From CAVXDY01 sp963760715 (GTDB lineage: Bacteria > Actinomycetota > Thermoleophilia > Miltoncostaeales > Miltoncostaeaceae): DNA of 64,000 nt. The notes under the pieces are model-generated. The model was given only the letters and a program-made list of their open reading frames with translations, was not told where the DNA came from and did not search any database. Below are positions 24,990 to 35,295 of this stretch, in pieces. Both the position numbers and the translations under genes were made by a program. Where the stretch lies: contig CAVXDY010000004.1 of the NCBI GenBank assembly GCA_963760715.1, positions 372,001 through 436,000 of the forward strand, given 5' to 3'. Position 1 is the first letter of the stretch. Each line of letters begins with the position of its first letter.

Positions 24990-25008
24990 GCCCGCCCCTC
25001 GCCCCTTA

Positions 25009-25737
25009 ATGTCCTCCGCCCTCGCCCTCACACCCCCCCTCGCGCCCGCCCGGACGGCCTCGTCAACCTCGGTGTCGGCGCGCCTCTGCGTCTACGCGGG
25101 GCCGACCGAGCCCCCCGTGGTCGACGAGCTGCGCGACGACGACCCCGCGGGCCTCGTCGAGGCCCTCTGCGACGCGGTGGGCGACCGCTCGCCCCTCCCC
25201 GCCCCGGCCATCCGCGAGGTGGTGGACAACCTGGTCCACGCCGGCTTCCGCGATGCCGTCGTCAGCATCCTCGACGGCGGGTTCACGGTCCGCGTCAGCG
25301 ACCACGGGCCGGGGATCGACGATCCGTTCCGCGCCCTCCAGCCCGGATTCTCCACGGCCGGCCCCGAGGCCCGCGAGCTGGTGCGCGGCGTCGGTGGCGG
25401 GCTTCCCCTCGCCGCCCGGCTCATGGATGCGGGCGGCGGGCGGCTCGACCTGGCCGACAACCTCGGGGGCGGCGCGGTCGTGACCCTCTCCGCGCCGGCC
25501 CCCGACGTCCCGGCGCCCGAGCCCGTCTGCTCGGAGGCCGCCCGCGTCATCCTCGCCCTGCTCCTGGAGATCGGGAGCGGCCACCCCGCGCGACTCGCCG
25601 AGGAGCTGGGACGCTCCCGCGCCGAGTGCGGACGGGAGCTGGCCACCCTGCAGCACCGGGGACTCGTCGCCCGGGAGCCCGGCGGTGCACGCCGGCTCAC
25701 CGATTCCGGCGCGGCCCTCGTCGCCACGCTCTTCTGA
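25009..25737 (+). CDS. GHKL ATPase / winged-helix protein encoded in the origin locus
   Basis: This 242-residue protein starts at ATG 25009; an in-frame GTG at 24988 would add seven residues. Residues about 65-165 carry the GHKL nucleotide-binding signatures: an N-box with Glu70/Asp73/Asn74 (REVVDNLVHAG), G1 box DHGPGID at about 98-104 and G2-like GVGGGLPLA at about 127. No histidine phospho-acceptor domain is present, so it resembles SpoIIAB/RsbW-type ATPases more than sensor kinases. Residues about 175-242 look like a winged helix (ARLAEELGRSRAECGRELATLQHRGLVARE). It ends 50 bases before dnaA on the same strand. The combination suggests an ATP-dependent regulator of dnaA or of the origin; the function is unknown. 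Confidence 0.75.
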   Translation: MSSALALTPPLAPARTASSTSVSARLCVYAGPTEPPVVDELRDDDPAGLVEALCDAVGDRSPLPAPAIREVVDNLVHAGFRDAVVSILDGGFTVRVSDHGPGIDDPFRALQPGFSTAGPEARELVRGVGGGLPLAARLMDAGGGRLDLADNLGGGAVVTLSAPAPDVPAPEPVCSEAARVILALLLEIGSGHPARLAEELGRSRAECGRELATLQHRGLVAREPGGARRLTDSGAALVATLF

Positions 25738-25787
25738 TCCCTCCGCCCCGCCCCGCCCCGCCCCCTCCCACCGCTGGAGCCTCGGCC

Positions 25788-27176
25788 ATGTCAGCACTCA
25801 CCGCCCCACCCCTCGAGCGCGATGCCGTGTGGAAGGAGGTGCGCGAGCGGCTGCGCTCCACGCTCAACAGCCAGACCTACAAGTTCGCCTTCGCGGGAGC
25901 ACGACCCCTGTCCCTGACGCACGATCGCCTCGCGCTGGGGGTCAACACCGAGCTGCTGCGCCAGTGGATCCACCAGCGGTACCTGCCGCTGCTCCGCGAC
26001 GCCCTCTTCGAGGTGTGCGGCGCGGACCTGCAGGTCGAGGTGCTCGTGGTGAAGCAGCCCGAGGAGGAGACGCCCGCCCCCGCGGAGGGCCCCGCCATCG
26101 CCCAGCCGGAGCCGGAGCCGGCCGTCTCGGTGCCGCCGCGGCGCCCCCTGGGGCTCCAGCCGCGGTTCACGTTCGAGGCGTTCGTGACCGGGCCCTCCAA
26201 CCGCTTCGCCCAGGCGGCCGCCCTCGCCGTGGCCGAGGCGCCGGCGCGCGCCTACAACCCCTTCTTCGTGTACGGAGGGGTGGGGCTCGGCAAGACGCAC
26301 CTCCTCCACGCCATCGGGCACTTCGTCGCGGTCAACCACCCGGAGCTGGCGCTCACCTACGTCTCGGTGGAGACCTTCACCAACGAGTTCATCAACGCCC
26401 TGCGCGACGGCGGCATGCGCTCCTTCAAGGACCGGTACCGCTCGACGGACATCCTCCTCATCGACGACATCCAGTCGCTCCAGGGGCGCGAGCAGACCCA
26501 GGAGGAGTTCTTCCACACGTTCAACGCCCTCCACGACAGCGGCAAGCAGATCGTGATCTCGTCGGACCGGCCCCCCAAGGCCATCGCCACCCTCGAGGAC
26601 CGCCTGCGCAGCCGCTTCGAGATGGGCCTGATCACCGACGTGCAGCCCCCCGACCTGGAGACGCGGATCGCGATCCTGCAGAAGCGGGCCCGGGCGGACC
26701 GCTACGAGATCCACGACCCCGAGGTGCTCCCGTTCATCGCCGGGCGCGTGTCCACCAACGTGCGGGCCCTGGAGGGCGCGCTGACGCGCGTGGTCGCCCA
26801 CGGGTCGATCTCCGGCCGCCGCGTCACGGTCGAGCTCGCCCACGAGGTGCTCGAGGACCTCTTCCCCGCCGGCGAGGGCATCCTCCGCATCGAGGTCATT
26901 CAGGGAGAGGTCTGCCGCTACTACGGGGTGGCGCTCAACGAGCTGACGAGCGACAAGCGCACCCGCCGCATCGTGGGCCCGCGCCAGGTGGCCATGTACC
27001 TCAGCCGGGAGCTCACCGACTCGTCGCTACCCGCCATCGGCCGGGCCTTCGGCGGCCGCGACCACACCACGGTCATGTACGCGGTGCAGAAGGTGGCGAA
27101 CCTCATGGGCGACGAGGGCGAGGTCCTCACCGCCGTCAACGCCCTCACGAACCGCCTCACCGGACGCCAGCGGTGA
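25788..27176 (+). CDS. dnaA: Chromosomal replication initiator DnaA
   Basis: This 462-residue protein starts at ATG 25788, with GGAG about 10 bases upstream. Domain I (AVWKEVRERLRSTLNSQTYKFAF) is followed by a short acidic, Pro-rich linker. AAA+ domain III has Walker A GGVGLGKTH, Walker B ILLIDDIQ and the sensor region SSDRPPKAIATLEDRLRSRFEMGL. Domain IV carries the DNA-binding signature GRDHTTVMYAVQKV. It opens DNA at oriC. The linker (domain II) is short compared with that of many actinobacteria. It is preceded by the GHKL-ATPase gene and followed by a gap of about 330 bases before dnaN. Confidence 0.97.
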   Translation: MSALTAPPLERDAVWKEVRERLRSTLNSQTYKFAFAGARPLSLTHDRLALGVNTELLRQWIHQRYLPLLRDALFEVCGADLQVEVLVVKQPEEETPAPAEGPAIAQPEPEPAVSVPPRRPLGLQPRFTFEAFVTGPSNRFAQAAALAVAEAPARAYNPFFVYGGVGLGKTHLLHAIGHFVAVNHPELALTYVSVETFTNEFINALRDGGMRSFKDRYRSTDILLIDDIQSLQGREQTQEEFFHTFNALHDSGKQIVISSDRPPKAIATLEDRLRSRFEMGLITDVQPPDLETRIAILQKRARADRYEIHDPEVLPFIAGRVSTNVRALEGALTRVVAHGSISGRRVTVELAHEVLEDLFPAGEGILRIEVIQGEVCRYYGVALNELTSDKRTRRIVGPRQVAMYLSRELTDSSLPAIGRAFGGRDHTTVMYAVQKVANLMGDEGEVLTAVNALTNRLTGRQR

Positions 27177-27222
27177 CGGTGGAGGACCCTCGGGAGGACC
27201 GGGGCCGTCTCTCCCGCGTTCC

Positions 27223-27250
27223 CCCCGCCGGCCGCCGCCGGCCGGCGGGG
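27223..27250. terminator. Strong hairpin downstream of dnaA
   Basis: CCCCGCCGGC (27223-27232) and GCCGGCGGGG (27241-27250) form a perfect 10-bp stem with an 8-base loop. No T tract follows. It is a probable end of the dnaA transcript, or a structural element of the origin. Confidence 0.5.
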
Positions 27251-27354
27251 CTGGGGACGGCTGGGGAGTGGCGGCACGCCGGACGGCCCTTCGCCCACCG
27301 GCGCGCCCACAGCCCGAAAACCCTCCGGTGCGGGGGCTCCCCGGGATCTCCCCA

Positions 27355-27363
27355 TCGTCCACA
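27355..27363 (+). promoter_or_regulatory. DnaA-box-like site between dnaA and dnaN
   Basis: TCGTCCACA has one mismatch to TTGTCCACA. It is isolated; the nearest similar site (reverse complement CTGTCCACC, at 27431-27439) has two mismatches. Confidence 0.4.
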
Positions 27364-27498
27364 CGCCCTACCGCGGTGACGACCTTCTCACCCTTCTTCT
27401 TCCTTCTCTCATTGAGGGGGACTGCGCGACGGTGGACAGCGGCCGGGCCGAACCCGCCGGGGCTCACCCGAGCGGCGACGCTCGTCCTCGGCAGTCGT

Positions 27499-27504
27499 TA
27501 GGGT
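27499..27504 (+). promoter_or_regulatory. -10 box (TAGGGT) of dnaN, leaderless type
   Basis: TAGGGT ends 6 bases before GTG 27511, in sequence that is not otherwise coding. Transcription should begin at the start codon. The upstream -35 region shows no clear match. Confidence 0.5.
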
Positions 27505-27510
27505 CGCGGC

Positions 27511-28611
27511 GTGCGCCTCGTCTCGCCCAAGGAAGAGCTGGCGGCCAAGCTCGCGATCGCGGGCCGGGCGGCGTCGGCCAAGAGCACGATCCAGATCCTG
27601 TCGCACATCCTGCTGAAGGCCGACAACGGCAGCTGCGAGCTGGCGGCGACGGACATGGAGCTCTCGCTGCGGGTCCCGCTGGGGGGCACCGTCGAGCAGC
27701 CCGGCTCGGTGGTGCTGCCTCGCCTGGCGGCGGACATCGTGCGCAGCATGGCCGACGGTCCCGTGACGCTGGAGCACCGCGACAACGAGGGCGTCGTCGC
27801 CGTCTCGGGCGGCGGGTCGGCGTTCTCCCTGAACTGCCTCCAGGCGGGCGACTTCCCGGAGCTGCCCCCCGACGAGGGCAGCGGGCTGTCCCTGCCCGCC
27901 GACGTCTTCGTGGACACCGTCGAGCGCGTGGCCCGGGCGGCGTCCCGCGACGAGACCCGCCCGGTGCTGACCGGCGTGCTGGTGCGCGTGGGGCCCGAGG
28001 GCCTCACGATGGTGGCCACCGACTCGTACCGGCTGGCCGTGCGGCAGACGCCCCTCGAGACGCCCCCGGCCGACGTCCGCGAGGCGATCGTCCCGGCGCG
28101 GGCCCTCAGCGAGGTCGCCCGGCTCGCCGGCGTGGTCAAGGCCGATGCCGTGGAGATCGTGCTCACCGAGACCCAGGGCCTCATGCGGGTCGGCGACTTC
28201 CGCCTCACCAGCCGGCTGATCGAGGGGCAGTTCCCCGACCACCGCCAGCTCGTGCCCGACGCCTTCGAGCACGACGTGGCCTTCGGGCGGGCCGAGCTGC
28301 TCGGCGTGCTGGGCCGCATCGGCGTCCTGGCCCAGCGCAACACGCCGGTCCGGCTGGCGTTCGAGCCGGGGAGCGTCACCGTGTCGGCCGTGAGCGACCA
28401 GGTGGGGGAGGGGCACGAGTCCCTGCCGGTCTCGTTCTCGGGCGACCCGCTGGAGATCGGCTTCAACGTGGAGTTCCTGCGCGCCGGCGCGGAGAGCGTG
28501 GTCGGCGACGAGGTGCGGCTGGGGCTCATCAGCCCGCTGCGGCCCGGACTGTTGCGCGGAGCGGGCGATGACTACCGCTATCTCCTCATGCCGATCCGCC
28601 TCAACGCCTAG
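27511..28611 (+). CDS. dnaN: DNA polymerase III beta clamp
   Basis: This 366-residue sliding clamp starts at GTG 27511. It shows LAGRAASAKSTIQILSHILL-like clamp domain 1, the conserved TRPVLTGVLVRV and ATDSYRLAVR of domain 2, and ends in the standard clamp terminus DDYRYLLMPIRL. It tethers polymerase III to DNA. The length is normal. The end overlaps the preferred recF frame by 44 bases if ATG 28568 is the recF start. Confidence 0.96.
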   Translation: MRLVSPKEELAAKLAIAGRAASAKSTIQILSHILLKADNGSCELAATDMELSLRVPLGGTVEQPGSVVLPRLAADIVRSMADGPVTLEHRDNEGVVAVSGGGSAFSLNCLQAGDFPELPPDEGSGLSLPADVFVDTVERVARAASRDETRPVLTGVLVRVGPEGLTMVATDSYRLAVRQTPLETPPADVREAIVPARALSEVARLAGVVKADAVEIVLTETQGLMRVGDFRLTSRLIEGQFPDHRQLVPDAFEHDVAFGRAELLGVLGRIGVLAQRNTPVRLAFEPGSVTVSAVSDQVGEGHESLPVSFSGDPLEIGFNVEFLRAGAESVVGDEVRLGLISPLRPGLLRGAGDDYRYLLMPIRLNA

Positions 28612-29728
28612 CCCTCCGGGGCGCGCCTGGACGGCGCGGCGGCTGGAGCTCTCGGACGTGCGGTGCTGGCGGCGCGGGTCGGTGGAGCTGCCGGAGGGGC
28701 TGGTGATGGTGGTGGGCCCGAACGGCGCCGGGAAGACCTCGCTGGTGGAGGCGGTGGTGCTGGGCTGCCTCGGGGTGTCGCCGCGCACCACGCGGGAGGC
28801 GGAGATCGTGCGGCGCGGCGCCCAGGCCCTCCACGTGACGCTGGATCTCGAGGGGCCGCGCGGGCGGGCCGTGCGCGAGATCGGCTTCGAGCCCGGTCGC
28901 GGTCGGCGCCTGCGCATCGACGGCGAGCCGGCGCGGTCGCTCGCGGCCTGGCGCGCGCGGGCGGTGCTGGTGTTCCTGCCCGACGAGCTGCGGGCGGTCA
29001 AGGGCCCGCCCGCCGCCCGCCGCCGGGCCCTCGACCGGGTGCTGGAGGCGGCCTCGCCCGAGTTCGCCGACGACCTGAGCGGCCTCCAGGGGGCCCTCGC
29101 GCAGCGCAACGCCCTCCTCCGCAGGATCCGCGCGGGCGCGGCGTCGGAGGCCACCCTCCCCGCGTGGGAGGCGCCCATCGCGCGGCTCGGGGCGCGGGTG
29201 GGCGCCGCGCGCCGCGCCGGCGCGGCCGCGCTGGCCGAGCCCTTCGCCGCCTGGCTCGAGGCGCTCGGCGGCGGCCCGGGGGGCCTCCTGCGGCTCGAGC
29301 CGTCGCCCTCGACGCTCGCCGAGGTCCCCGAGGCGGACCTGGAGCAGGCCCTGGCGTCGGCCATGCTCGAGCGCAGGCCCCGCGAGATCCAGGCCGCCCA
29401 GACGCTGTCGGGGCCGCACCGCGACGACCTCTGGATCGGCGCCGGCGAGGCGGACCTGCGCCGCGAGGGCAGCCAGGGCGAGCAGCGCACGGCCGCCCTG
29501 GCGATGCTGCTCGCGGCCCGTGACCACCTGCGGGCGCACGCCGCCCGGCCGATCCTCCTCCTCGACGACGTGCTCAGCGAGCTCGACCCGGGCCGCCGCC
29601 GGCTGCTGCTGGAGGCCGTGCGCGACGGGGGCCAGACCATCGTGACGAGCGCGGATCCGGCCTCGGCGGCGACCGGGCGCCCGCCGGACGGGCTGCTGAG
29701 CGTGGAGGACGGGCGGCTGCGTGGCTGA
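28568..29728 (+). CDS. recF: DNA replication and repair protein RecF, start uncertain
   Basis: This is an SMC-like ATPase that helps load RecA at gaps. Visible motifs are Walker A GPNGAGKTS, the signature SQGEQRTAALAMLLAARDHL and Walker B ILLLDDVLSELDP. The only upstream ATG (28568) overlaps dnaN by 44 bases and adds about 25 residues with no RecF likeness before RRLELSDVR; GTG 28658 would cut into the first strand. A CTG at 28643 fits the homology boundary. The listed product is 386 residues. It is followed by dciA with an 8-base overlap. Confidence 0.88.
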   Translation: MTTAISSCRSASTPSPPGRAWTARRLELSDVRCWRRGSVELPEGLVMVVGPNGAGKTSLVEAVVLGCLGVSPRTTREAEIVRRGAQALHVTLDLEGPRGRAVREIGFEPGRGRRLRIDGEPARSLAAWRARAVLVFLPDELRAVKGPPAARRRALDRVLEAASPEFADDLSGLQGALAQRNALLRRIRAGAASEATLPAWEAPIARLGARVGAARRAGAAALAEPFAAWLEALGGGPGGLLRLEPSPSTLAEVPEADLEQALASAMLERRPREIQAAQTLSGPHRDDLWIGAGEADLRREGSQGEQRTAALAMLLAARDHLRAHAARPILLLDDVLSELDPGRRRLLLEAVRDGGQTIVTSADPASAATGRPPDGLLSVEDGRLRG

Positions 29729-30233
29729 GCGGCCGCCCCCCCGCCGGCGCCACCGCCGCGAGCCCCTGACGGCGGCGTCGGCGGTCGCGCGCTTCCGGCG
29801 GCGGGCGAGCGGCGGCGGCCTGGGCGCCGAGACCGGCGCCGCGGCGGCGGCCTGGGCGGACGTCGTCGGCGCCGCCGCGGCCGCCCACAGCGTCCCCGTG
29901 CGCCGCACCCGCGCCGGCGTGCTCACCGTCGCCTGCTCCAGCGCGTCCTGGGCGCAGGAGCTGACCATGCGCCGCGACGAGCTGCGGGAGCGCCTGCTGG
30001 CCCGCGCCCCTGACACGGGCGTCACGGCCCTGCGTTTCTCGGTCGCCGACCACGTGATGACGGGACCGCCGGAGGCCCCGCCGCCGCCCCGCCCCGCCCC
30101 GCGGCCGACCCGGGCCGACGCGGCGCTCGGGGCACGCGCGGCGGAGGGGGTGGCCGACGAGCGGCTGCGCGATCTGGTGGCGCGGGCCGCCGCCGCCTCG
30201 GCGGCCCGGCGAGGGGGGGCTCGGGACAGGTGA
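29721..30233 (+). CDS. DUF721 / DciA-like helicase-loading protein
   Basis: This 170-residue protein starts at GTG 29721. The DUF721 core (about 25-110) shows AAAAWADVVGAAAAAHSVPV, the strand GVLTVACSSASWAQEL and ALRFSVAD. DciA-type proteins in this gene position (recF-DUF721-gyrB) interact with the replicative helicase in bacteria that lack DnaC. The Pro/Ala-rich C-terminus is probably disordered. The gene order strongly supports the family assignment. Confidence 0.82.
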   Translation: MAERPPPRRRHRREPLTAASAVARFRRRASGGGLGAETGAAAAAWADVVGAAAAAHSVPVRRTRAGVLTVACSSASWAQELTMRRDELRERLLARAPDTGVTALRFSVADHVMTGPPEAPPPPRPAPRPTRADAALGARAAEGVADERLRDLVARAAAASAARRGGARDR

Positions 30234-30283
30234 AATACCTGCAAATAGGGGACTAAAGGGAGGGCGCCAGCGGGCCGGGGTGC

Positions 30284-30289
30284 TACCAT
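30284..30289 (+). promoter_or_regulatory. Possible -10 box (TACCAT) of gyrB
   Basis: TACCAT is in the gap between dciA and gyrB. The expected start point is near 30296, leaving a short leader that contains AGGAGG. No clear -35 element was found. Confidence 0.4.
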
Positions 30290-30304
30290 TACCCGGAGCG
30301 AAAC

Positions 30305-30310
30305 AGGAGG
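30305..30310 (+). promoter_or_regulatory. Ribosome-binding site AGGAGG of gyrB
   Basis: This is a full AGGAGG lying 6 bases before ATC 30317 and 3 bases before CTG 30314. It is one of the few strong ribosome-binding sites in the window and decides the likely gyrB start. The surrounding 13 bases (30304-30316) form the odd palindrome CAGGAGGCTCCTG. Confidence 0.6.
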
Positions 30311-30316
30311 CTCCTG

Positions 30317-32737
30317 ATCCGACCTGCGCCCGACGTTCCGTCGGCCATCACGAACTATGACGCCGAGGACATCACGGTCCTCGAGGGGCTCGAGGCGGTA
30401 CGCCGAAGGCCCGGCATGTACATCGGGTCGACAGGACCCAGGGGTCTCCACCACCTCGTCTACGAGGTGGTCGACAACAGCGTCGACGAGGCGCTGGCGG
30501 GGTACTGCGACCGCGTCGAGATCACCCTGAACCCCGATGGCTCGTGCACCGTGTCCGACAACGGGCGCGGCATCCCCGTGGCCGCGATGGCCGAGCAGGG
30601 GGGCCGCAGCGCGCTCGAGGTCGTGATGACCGTCCTCCACGCCGGCGGCAAGTTCGGCGGCGAGGGCTACAAGGTGTCCGGCGGCCTGCACGGGGTCGGC
30701 CTCAGCGTGGTCAACGCCCTGTCCGAGACGCTGACCGCCGAGGTCCGCCGCGACGGCGGCTCGTTCGTGCAGCGCTTCGCGCTGGGGATCCCGCTGGGCC
30801 CGGTCGAGCGGGTGGGCGACGCCGCGGACACCGACACCACGATCAGCTTCCTGCCCGACCCCGACATCTTCGAGGAGCCGGACTTCGACTTCGAGGTGCT
30901 GTCCCAGCGCCTGCGCGAGACGGCGTTCCTCACCCGGGGCTTCACCGTGCGCCTCATCGACCGCCGCGGCGAGGGCCGCGAGGTCGAGTACCACTACGAG
31001 GGCGGCATCCAGGACTTCGTCCGCTACCTCAACGAGACGCGCGATCCGGTCCAGCGCGACGTGGTCTACCTGGAGGCCGACGGGCCGGAGGCCACGCTCG
31101 AGGCCGCGCTCCAGTGGACGGCCGCCTACAACGAGTCCGTCTACACCTTCGCGAACAACATCAACACGCACGAGGGCGGCACCCACCTCACCGGGTTCCG
31201 CACGGCGCTCACCCGCACCCTCAACGACTACGCGCGGGCGAAGGGCCTCCTGAAGGAGAAGGACGACAACCTGGAGGGCCCCGACACACGCGAGGGGCTC
31301 ACCGCGATCGTCTCGATCAAGCTGCGCGAGCCCCAGTTCGAGGGCCAGACGAAGACCAAGCTCGGGAACTCCGAGATCACGGGCTTCGTCAACCAGACCG
31401 TCACCCAGCGGCTGTCCGAGTACCTCGAGGAGCACCCCAACGAGGCGCGGGCCATCTGCGCCAAGGCGATCAACGCCGCCCAGGCCCGGCAGGCCGCGCG
31501 GAAGGCGCGCGACCTGGCCCGGCGCAAGGGCGCGATGGACTCCACGAGCCTGCCGGGCAAGCTGGCCGACTGCTCCGACCGGGATCCCGCCAACACCGAG
31601 CTCTTCCTGGTGGAGGGCGACTCGGCCGGCGGCTCGGCGATCATGGCGCGCCAGTCGAGCTTCCAGGCGATCCTTCCGCTGCGCGGCAAGATCATCAACG
31701 TCGAGAAGGCCCGCATCGACAAGGTCCTCTCGAACAACGAGATCCAGGCCATGATCACCGCGATGGGCACGGGCATCGACGAGGACTTCGACATCGCGAA
31801 GGCCCGGTACCACAAGCTCATCATCATGACCGACGCCGACGTGGACGGCGCCCACATCCGGACGCTCATCCTCACGTTCCTCTTCCGCCACATGCGCGGG
31901 CTCATCGAGGAGGGCTTCGTCTACATCGCGTGCCCGCCGCTCTACAAGGTCAAGCAGGGCAACCAGGAGCAGTACATCGAGAAGGAGATCGAGCTCGAGG
32001 ACTGGCTGCTCGAGCGCAACCTGGGCGACCTCCTGCTGGAGGACGCCTCGGGTCACGCGGTGGGCCTCACGAAGGCCCGCTACCAGCGCTTCCAGCGCGC
32101 CCTGAAGGAGCACGAGGCCTGGGCGGGCAACCTCAGCGCCACCTACGGCTCCGACGTCATCGACTTCCTCCAGGTCCACAACCTGGTCGAGGCCGAGCCC
32201 GGCGACGACCTCGACGCGCTGGTGGCGGCCATCGCCGAGGCCTCCGACGAGCACGCGACGCTCACCGTCGAGGGCGTCAACCCCGCCGCCGGCGAGGTGC
32301 TGGCCCGCTCGGTGCTGAGCACCACGGGGGAGGCGCGGACCGTGGCCATCCCGCTCGCCGTGCTGGCGTCCCGCGAGCTGTCGGGCCTGCGCGGCGCGCG
32401 CGCGCGGCTGCGCGACCAGGTGGGCACGCCGCCGTTCCGGCTCACGCGCGGCTCGCGCTCCCGCACCCCGGCGAGCTACGAGGGCCTCCGGATCGCCGTG
32501 CTCGAGCTGTGCCGCGAGGGCGTCCAGCTCAGTCGCTTCAAGGGCCTCGGCGAGATGAACAGCGAGCAGCTCTGGGAGACGACCATGGACCCCGAGCGGC
32601 GGATCCTGCAGCGCGTGATGATGGAGGACGAGGCGACCGTGGGAGAGCTCTTCGCCAAGCTGATGGGCGACAAGGTGGAGCCCCGGCGCGCGTTCATCGA
32701 GGACAACGCCCGCAGCGTCCGCTTCCTGGACATCTGA
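30317..32737 (+). CDS. gyrB: DNA gyrase subunit B, non-standard start codon
   Basis: GyrB has the ATPase N-terminus YDAEDITVLEGLEAVRRRPGMYIGSTG in segments, GRGIPV, GLHGVGLSVVNAL, then the TOPRIM motifs VEGDSAGGSA, PLRGKI and the acidic MTDADVDGAHI. The end FIEDNARSVRFLDI is typical. No ATG, GTG or TTG occurs in frame before ATG 30416, which would remove essential residues. ATC 30317, 6 bases after AGGAGG, is the best-placed start (806 residues); CTG 30314 and ATC 30347 are alternatives, as is a base error. It is longer than usual owing to an insertion of about 150 residues near 540-690. It works with GyrA, encoded next. Confidence 0.93.
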   Translation: MRPAPDVPSAITNYDAEDITVLEGLEAVRRRPGMYIGSTGPRGLHHLVYEVVDNSVDEALAGYCDRVEITLNPDGSCTVSDNGRGIPVAAMAEQGGRSALEVVMTVLHAGGKFGGEGYKVSGGLHGVGLSVVNALSETLTAEVRRDGGSFVQRFALGIPLGPVERVGDAADTDTTISFLPDPDIFEEPDFDFEVLSQRLRETAFLTRGFTVRLIDRRGEGREVEYHYEGGIQDFVRYLNETRDPVQRDVVYLEADGPEATLEAALQWTAAYNESVYTFANNINTHEGGTHLTGFRTALTRTLNDYARAKGLLKEKDDNLEGPDTREGLTAIVSIKLREPQFEGQTKTKLGNSEITGFVNQTVTQRLSEYLEEHPNEARAICAKAINAAQARQAARKARDLARRKGAMDSTSLPGKLADCSDRDPANTELFLVEGDSAGGSAIMARQSSFQAILPLRGKIINVEKARIDKVLSNNEIQAMITAMGTGIDEDFDIAKARYHKLIIMTDADVDGAHIRTLILTFLFRHMRGLIEEGFVYIACPPLYKVKQGNQEQYIEKEIELEDWLLERNLGDLLLEDASGHAVGLTKARYQRFQRALKEHEAWAGNLSATYGSDVIDFLQVHNLVEAEPGDDLDALVAAIAEASDEHATLTVEGVNPAAGEVLARSVLSTTGEARTVAIPLAVLASRELSGLRGARARLRDQVGTPPFRLTRGSRSRTPASYEGLRIAVLELCREGVQLSRFKGLGEMNSEQLWETTMDPERRILQRVMMEDEATVGELFAKLMGDKVEPRRAFIEDNARSVRFLDI

Positions 32738-32766
32738 TGCGGGCCTCGGGACGCTAGGGGCCGGGG

Positions 32767-35286
<2,520 letters not shown>

Positions 35287-35295
35287 CCTCCGCCG

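Larger units (their letters stand above)
24691..25008. other. oriC: Probable replication origin region (rpmH side)
   Basis: This gap of about 318 bases between rpmH and the GHKL-ATPase gene carries several near-consensus DnaA boxes (three at 24809-24840, one at 24936-24944). It also has a locally less GC-rich stretch around 24905-24945. Flanking genes diverge from here, all pointing in the direction of replication. No long AT-rich unwinding element is evident, which is normal for such a GC-rich genome. The second candidate region lies between dnaA and dnaN. Confidence 0.6.
27177..27510. other. dnaA-dnaN intergenic region, second origin candidate
   Basis: This gap of about 334 bases holds a strong hairpin (27223-27250), one DnaA-box-like site TCGTCCACA (27355-27363), a weaker one near 27431-27439, a pyrimidine-rich tract at about 27383-27411 and the dnaN -10 box. 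No convincing protein-coding gene is seen. In many bacteria oriC lies here, so it may share origin function with the rpmH-side gap. Confidence 0.5.

Noticed and set aside
25741..25766. Short CCGCC-type pentamer repeat upstream of dnaA considered as an iteron array
   Set aside because: It is a low-complexity C/G stretch of about five units with no likeness to DnaA or other initiator sites.
28601..32254. Minus-strand open frame of 1217 codons across recF, dciA and gyrB
   Set aside because: Antisense shadow with no recognisable domains and an extreme composition.
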